Source: JAVBQB01 sp031549265 (GTDB lineage Bacteria > Bacillota > Clostridia > Oscillospirales > JAVBQB01). From it: a stretch of DNA of 64,000 bases. The translations under genes and the position numbers were made by a program. Location of the stretch: positions 62,001-126,000 of the forward strand of contig JAVBQB010000001.1 of assembly GCA_031549265.1 (NCBI GenBank). The letters are read 5' to 3'. The notes beneath the pieces are model-generated. The model ran no database searches, was not told where the DNA came from, and worked only from the letters and a program-made list of their open reading frames with translations. Below, one piece after another: positions 59,492 to 64,000 of the stretch (its first letter is position 1; each line of letters begins with the position of its first letter).

Positions 59492-61935
59492 TATTGGGCA
59501 TACCCCGCGTTCGATTGCTGTGCGTTGTATGACGGCTGAATACTCATCTCATTCTGGTCAGGGGAGCTTCTGGATATGCTGGATCGATTTACTCCCGACC
59601 GTCTTGAAAAGTCAAGCGTAGCGGAGAGGACGTCGTCCATATGCTCGGCAAGAATGAAGTTGAGTGCGCCTGAAACAGTTCTGTCGATGTCCGCGAGGTC
59701 TTTTTCATTCTCCGCGGGAATAATGACATTTTTGATTCCCGCCCTGAACGCGGCCATCGTTTTTTCTTTAAGTCCGCCGATGGGCAGAACCCGGCCGCGC
59801 AGGGTAATCTCCCCCGTCATAGCGACATCGCGCAAAACGGGAGCGCCGGAAAGCGCAGAAATCAGCGCGACAGCCATGGTGATGCCGGCTGACGGTCCGT
59901 CTTTAGGAGTCGCGCCTTCGGGAAAGTGAATGTGCATGTCGGTATTCTTATAAAAATCACAGTCAATCTCGAGTGAGGCGCAGCGACTGCGAATGTAAGT
60001 AATCGCGGCTTTTGCCGATTCCTTCATTACGTCGCCGAGGTTGCCGGTTAGCTCAATTTTTCCGGTGCCCTCTACCGCGCCGACTTCGACCTCAAGAATC
60101 TCGCCGCCGACAGACGTCCAGGCAAGTCCGTTCGCGACGCCGATTTCATCGAAAAAGCGCTTCCGCTCTGGCTTGAACTTCGGCGGGCCTAGGTAAACCT
60201 CCACGCTGTCGCCGTTCACCGCAACCTTTTTAACTTCGCCTGAGGCAATTTTATGAGCCGCCTTGCGGCAGACTCTCGCAATTTCGCGCTCCAGTTTTCG
60301 CACCCCGGATTCGCGGGTGTAGCAAGCGATTATCTGGCGCAGCGCGTCATCGGAAATTTTTAGCAGCGCGGCTTTTAGCCCGTGCATTTTAAGCTGTTTT
60401 GGAAGAAGGTGACGCTTCACAATATTGAGTTTTTCCTCATCGGTGTAGCTCGTGAGTGAAATGATTTCCATTCTGTCAAGCAGCGGCCGCGGAATGGTAT
60501 CGAGCGTGTTGGCCGTTGTGATGAAGAGTACGCCGGACAAATCAAACGGTATCTCGACAAAATGATCGCGAAATTCCGAGTTTTGTTCTGAGTCCAGTAC
60601 CTCAAGCAGCGCCGAAGCTGGATCGCCTCGGAAATCGTGACCCATCTTGTCAATTTCATCGAGAAGTATCAACGGGTTCACGCTGCCCGCCTGCTTGATC
60701 GCGTTGATAATTCTGCCGGGCATTGCGCCGACATATGTTTTGCGGTGGCCGCGAATGTCGGCTTCGTCACGGACTCCGCCCAGGGAAAGACGGGCATATT
60801 TCCGGCCGACAGCCCGCGCCAGCGATACCGCAATCGATGTCTTTCCGACTCCGGGCGGTCCCACAAGGCAAAGAATCTGACCCTTCATATCGGGAGCAAG
60901 TTTTTTAACCGCCAGAAATTCAAGAATGCGCTCCTTGACTTTTTCCAGACCGTGATGGTCGGCGTCCAGAATTTTTCGGGCTTCTTTCAGGTCGATCCTG
61001 TCAGTTGTTTTCGTTGTCCAGGGCAGTTCGATACACGTATCGAGGTATGTGCGGATAACGCCGGCTTCCGGTGAGCCAAAATGCATGCGCGCCAGCCTGT
61101 TAACTTCCTTGAGCAGCTTTTCCTGATATTCCGGTTTAAGACCCGACTTGTGGATCTTGTCCCGGTATTCGTCAAACTCCTGATTGGTGTCATCGGCTTC
61201 ACCCAGCTCGCCCTGAATGATCTTTACCTGTTCGCGCAGATAATAATCGCGCTGGTTCTTGGCTAGCTGACTTCGTACTTTGGTGTCGATGTCCTGCTCA
61301 ATATCAAGAATCTCAATCTCGCGCATGAGGAGTGCCGTGACCTGCTCTAGCCGCTTCATCGGCGGAACCTGTTCGAGGATGGTCTGCTTGTCCGCGTGCT
61401 TGATAGCGATATTCTGGGCGATATAGTCGGCAAGATATCCGGGATCTGTGGCCGAGATTACATTAAGCAGTACTTCGTGGGTCATCTTGGGCGCGAGGGT
61501 CATATACTCCTGAAAGAGTTCCTGCGCATGGCGGACGGCGGCTTCAACCCTGACTTGAGTCGCTCTGCCGATCGGCGGTCGTATCGCCAGCGTTTCGACA
61601 AAAAAGCACGGATCCAGGCGGATAAGCGACACCAGTTTCGCCCTGTAAAGCCCCTCGACCAGCACTCTGATGTTATCGCCGGGCAGCTTGAGTATCTGTC
61701 TGACCCGCGACACCGTGCCTATCGAATAAATGTCATCGAGCTCCGGGTCATCATTCTTGATGTCCTTTTGAGCCACGAGGAAAATTGTCTGGTCGGTCGA
61801 CATTGCCTCATCAAGTGATTTTATGGACTTTTCTCTGCCAACGTCAAAATGAAGCAGCATGTTGGGAAATACAGTCAGTCCCCGCAGCGCCAGCATCGGC
61901 AGATTTTGTATATCATCATTCGGTTTTTCAATCAT
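59491..61935 (-). CDS. lon: ATP-dependent protease Lon
   Basis: Cytosolic AAA+ serine protease. 814 residues: LAN substrate-binding N-domain, coiled linker, Walker A GPPGVGKTSIAVSLA, Walker B ILLDEIDKMG, and the Ser-Lys proteolytic domain with PKDGPSAGITMAVALIS. The C-terminus carries a non-conserved Ser/Asn/Gln-rich tail of about 40 residues. Start ATG behind GGAGTGAGACGAT. Confidence 0.97.
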   Translation of the reverse strand: MIEKPNDDIQNLPMLALRGLTVFPNMLLHFDVGREKSIKSLDEAMSTDQTIFLVAQKDIKNDDPELDDIYSIGTVSRVRQILKLPGDNIRVLVEGLYRAKLVSLIRLDPCFFVETLAIRPPIGRATQVRVEAAVRHAQELFQEYMTLAPKMTHEVLLNVISATDPGYLADYIAQNIAIKHADKQTILEQVPPMKRLEQVTALLMREIEILDIEQDIDTKVRSQLAKNQRDYYLREQVKIIQGELGEADDTNQEFDEYRDKIHKSGLKPEYQEKLLKEVNRLARMHFGSPEAGVIRTYLDTCIELPWTTKTTDRIDLKEARKILDADHHGLEKVKERILEFLAVKKLAPDMKGQILCLVGPPGVGKTSIAVSLARAVGRKYARLSLGGVRDEADIRGHRKTYVGAMPGRIINAIKQAGSVNPLILLDEIDKMGHDFRGDPASALLEVLDSEQNSEFRDHFVEIPFDLSGVLFITTANTLDTIPRPLLDRMEIISLTSYTDEEKLNIVKRHLLPKQLKMHGLKAALLKISDDALRQIIACYTRESGVRKLEREIARVCRKAAHKIASGEVKKVAVNGDSVEVYLGPPKFKPERKRFFDEIGVANGLAWTSVGGEILEVEVGAVEGTGKIELTGNLGDVMKESAKAAITYIRSRCASLEIDCDFYKNTDMHIHFPEGATPKDGPSAGITMAVALISALSGAPVLRDVAMTGEITLRGRVLPIGGLKEKTMAAFRAGIKNVIIPAENEKDLADIDRTVSGALNFILAEHMDDVLSATLDFSRRSGVNRSSISRSSPDQNEMSIQPSYNAQQSNAGYAQ

Positions 61936-62024
61936 ATCGTCTCACTCCGAAATTATGCAAATCATACAATCGGACGGCTGAGGATTTCGAAAAATACGAA
62001 CCCTGAGCCGTCGAATCATTAGTA

Positions 62025-63344
62025 TTAGGACGCGGTCACTCTCTTGGTGCTTTTTACCTTTGAGGACGGCGACTTTATTGTCGGTCTGTTCGCCAGCCGG
62101 CCTTCGTCTCTGACGATTTCCGGCTCTGAGCGGTTGACGATCGAGTCTTTGGTAATGGTCACTTTGCTGATCGCCTGGTCAGAAGGAATGTTGTACATTA
62201 TGTCTGTCATTACATCTTCAATGACCGCGCGTAGTCCTCGGGCGCCAACGCCGCGTTCGATGGCTTTGTCGGCAATCGCCTCAAGCGCGCCGGTTTCAAA
62301 ATCAAGCTCCACATCATCAAACTCAAACAGCTTTTTATACTGCTTCGTGAGTGCGTTCTTCGGCGTTGTCAGAATCTGAATCAGGTCGTCTCGTTTCAGG
62401 GATTCAAGGGGCGCGACCACCGGTAATCGTCCGACAAGCTCGGGGATAACACCGTATTTCAGCAAATCATGGGGCTGAATGTCACGCATAATCGCCGTAA
62501 CGTCCCGTTCCTTCTTGCTTTCAATCTCGGCGCCAAAGCCCATGCCCTTTTTACCCATGCGGGATTCGATGATTTTATCGATGCCGTCGAACGCTCCGCC
62601 GCAGATAAACAAAATGTTTGTGGTGTTGACCTGGATGAATTCCTGGTGCGGATGTTTGCGCCCTCCCTGAGGAGGAACGTTCGCTACAGTACCTTCCAGT
62701 ATTTTGAGCAGAGCCTGCTGTACGCCCTCGCCGGAAACATCGCGGGTGATCGAAACGTTTTCGCTCTTGCGCGCTATCTTATCCAGTTCGTCGATATAAA
62801 TTATTCCGCGTTCAGCAAGTTCAACATCGTACTCGGCGGCTTGAATGAGACGAAGCAGAATGTTCTCAACGTCTTCGCCGACATAGCCGGCTTCGGTCAA
62901 AGTAGTCGCGTCGGCAATGGCGAACGGCACGTTTAGGATCTTGGCCAGCGTCTGGGCAAAATAGGTTTTGCCGCAGCCGGTGGGGCCGAGCAGCAGGATA
63001 TTGCTCTTTTGAAGCTCGACATCCTCTCCGCCGCCGAAGTGTATGCGCTTGTAGTGGTTGTAAACCGCGACAGAGAGCGCGATTTTCGCTCGCTCCTGCC
63101 CAACAATGTATTGGTCGAATATTTTTCTGATTTCCTGAGGGCGCGGAAGGTTCTCTATTGGCTCAAGCTGCTCAAAAACCTTTTTGCGGGACGGTTCAAA
63201 ACCGTCGTCAAGAATGTTCATGCAAAGATGGACGCATTCATTACAAATGTATGCGCCGGGTCCCGCAATCAGGCGTCGCACCTGATCCTGATGTTTGCCG
63301 CAAAATGAGCAGCGAACAACTCTCTTATCGTCATTTTTTGGCAT
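62025..63344 (-). CDS. clpX: ATP-dependent Clp protease ATP-binding subunit ClpX
   Basis: Unfoldase that feeds ClpP. 439 residues: zinc-binding domain with C12, C15, C34 and C37, Walker A LLLGPTGCGKTYFAQ, IYIDELDKIARK, sensor and the RKHPHQEFIQVNTTNILFICGGAF block. The IGF-type ClpP loop lies in the GMGFGAEI segment. The C-terminal tail is basic. Start behind GGAGG, 37 nt after clpP. Confidence 0.97.
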   Translation of the reverse strand: MPKNDDKRVVRCSFCGKHQDQVRRLIAGPGAYICNECVHLCMNILDDGFEPSRKKVFEQLEPIENLPRPQEIRKIFDQYIVGQERAKIALSVAVYNHYKRIHFGGGEDVELQKSNILLLGPTGCGKTYFAQTLAKILNVPFAIADATTLTEAGYVGEDVENILLRLIQAAEYDVELAERGIIYIDELDKIARKSENVSITRDVSGEGVQQALLKILEGTVANVPPQGGRKHPHQEFIQVNTTNILFICGGAFDGIDKIIESRMGKKGMGFGAEIESKKERDVTAIMRDIQPHDLLKYGVIPELVGRLPVVAPLESLKRDDLIQILTTPKNALTKQYKKLFEFDDVELDFETGALEAIADKAIERGVGARGLRAVIEDVMTDIMYNIPSDQAISKVTITKDSIVNRSEPEIVRDEGRLANRPTIKSPSSKVKSTKRVTAS

Positions 63345-63381
63345 AACAAACCTCCGTTAACCTGACAAATTTGCTTTATAA

Positions 63382-63963
63382 TCAACGTTTTGTGATAACC
63401 TTGTCAATAAGCCCGTAGCTTTGCGCCTCATCGGGGCTCATAAAGTAGTCTCGCTCAACATCGCGCTCAATGACATCGAGTGGTTTGCCCGTGTTTTCGG
63501 ACAGAATACGATTGAGATTGTCTTTGACTTTTATCAGCCGTTCCGCCTGGATCCTGATGTCCGTGACCTGTCCGCGGGTTCCTCCCGCAGGCTGGTGGAT
63601 CATGATCTCTGCGTTGGGAAGGGCCATTCGTTTGCCTTTTGCGCCGGCGGCGAGCAGGAATGCTCCCATGCTGGCGGCAAGTCCGACGCAGATCGTGGAT
63701 ACGTCCGCCTTGATATACTGCATGGTGTCGTAAATCGCCATTCCGGAAGTGACTGAACCGCCGGGGCTGTTGATATAGAAGTGAATGTCCTTATCCGGAT
63801 CCTGTGCTTCCAGGTAAAGGAGCTGCGCGACTATAAGACTTGCGGTAACATCGTTAACTTCTTCAGAGAGAAAGACAATCCTGTCATTGAGCAGTCTTGA
63901 ATAAATATCATAAGACCGCTCGCCGCGATTAGTCTGCTCTACAACAATCGGTACTAAACTCAT
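63382..63963 (-). CDS. clpP: ATP-dependent Clp protease proteolytic subunit
   Basis: 193 residues with catalytic triad Ser98 (GLAASMGAF), His123 (MIHQPAGG) and Asp172. Forms a tetradecamer with ClpX. The ATG follows AGGAGTTTAACA near the right edge; an upstream tig gene, expected from the usual order, would lie outside the window. Confidence 0.97.
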   Translation of the reverse strand: MSLVPIVVEQTNRGERSYDIYSRLLNDRIVFLSEEVNDVTASLIVAQLLYLEAQDPDKDIHFYINSPGGSVTSGMAIYDTMQYIKADVSTICVGLAASMGAFLLAAGAKGKRMALPNAEIMIHQPAGGTRGQVTDIRIQAERLIKVKDNLNRILSENTGKPLDVIERDVERDYFMSPDEAQSYGLIDKVITKR

Positions 63964-64000
63964 TGTTAAACTCCTATGATGCTAATTTTAAGCGCACAAT

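Noticed and set aside
61974..62012. Inverted repeat between clpX and lon
   Set aside because: The arms ACGGCTGAGG and CCCTGAGCCGT contain a mismatch and there is no T run in the direction of clpX transcription, so I did not list it as a terminator.

Overview
The window reads as chromosome of an anaerobic, endospore-forming Firmicute of class Clostridia. The evidence is a Gram-positive PolC replicative polymerase, a complete spoIIIAA-AH cluster with spoIIM, a SpoIID-type protein, yunB, ytfJ and a ylmC-like gene, the clostridial SCIFF peptide with its radical SAM maturase, an IspH-ribosomal protein S1 fusion, and an OLE RNA/OapA locus. I see no prophage, insertion sequence, CRISPR array, tRNA or rRNA. 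Almost all genes lie on the minus strand, in long operons with many 1-31 bp overlaps.

Layout. 1-10250 (minus): rpsB-tsf-pyrH-frr-uppS-cdsA-ispC-rseP-ispG-polC, the classic translation, envelope lipid and isoprenoid string; polC runs off the left edge. 10400-16620: a ylmC-like gene, a LysM-CAP secreted protein, a plus-strand pair for malate/pyruvate metabolism (Ldh family dehydrogenase and malic enzyme), then xerD, spoIIM and proC on minus. 16947-21903 (minus): queA-tgt-yajC-TIGR04086 gene-scfA-scfB, in which the SCIFF peptide gene has its own promoter and terminator. 22069-23799: a SpoIID-domain protein. 23831-27001 (plus): promoter, lysine riboswitch, terminator, asd-dapA-dapB. 27071-38641 (minus): nusB-xseA-xseB-ispA-yuiD-[OLE RNA]-oapA-dxs-tlyA-nadK-argR-recN-tyrS. 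38780-44589: an Asp23 gene and the spoIIIA operon. 44713-51606: ligA, yunB, ispH-S1, plsC, cmk and a hutP-like gene. 51659-58879: a flavoprotein, an RpiR regulator, a pseudouridine synthase, a dacB-ytfJ-DUF2953 group, a second M50 protease and lysA. 58892-63963: clpP-clpX-lon-engB.

The genes cooperate in a few processes. Isoprenoid and undecaprenyl synthesis is represented by dxs, ispC, ispG, ispH, ispA and uppS. Lysine/DAP and peptidoglycan supply is represented by asd, dapA, dapB, lysA and dacB. Mother-cell/forespore communication is represented by the spoIIIA genes, spoIIM and the SpoIID-type protein. Proteolysis is represented by ClpXP, Lon and two site-2 proteases.

The most notable items are four. 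(1) A roughly 600-nt structured RNA at 34690-35290, with a textbook promoter and a downstream oapA, is assigned as OLE RNA. (2) Two conserved genes, rseP and tgt, can only be given full-length N-termini by starting at AUA codons placed correctly behind Shine-Dalgarno sequences. (3) The XerD-like recombinase has Asn where the family's active-site beta-hairpin Lys is expected. (4) The SCIFF peptide gene is an independently transcribed unit. All assignments come from reading the sequence; no database search was run.
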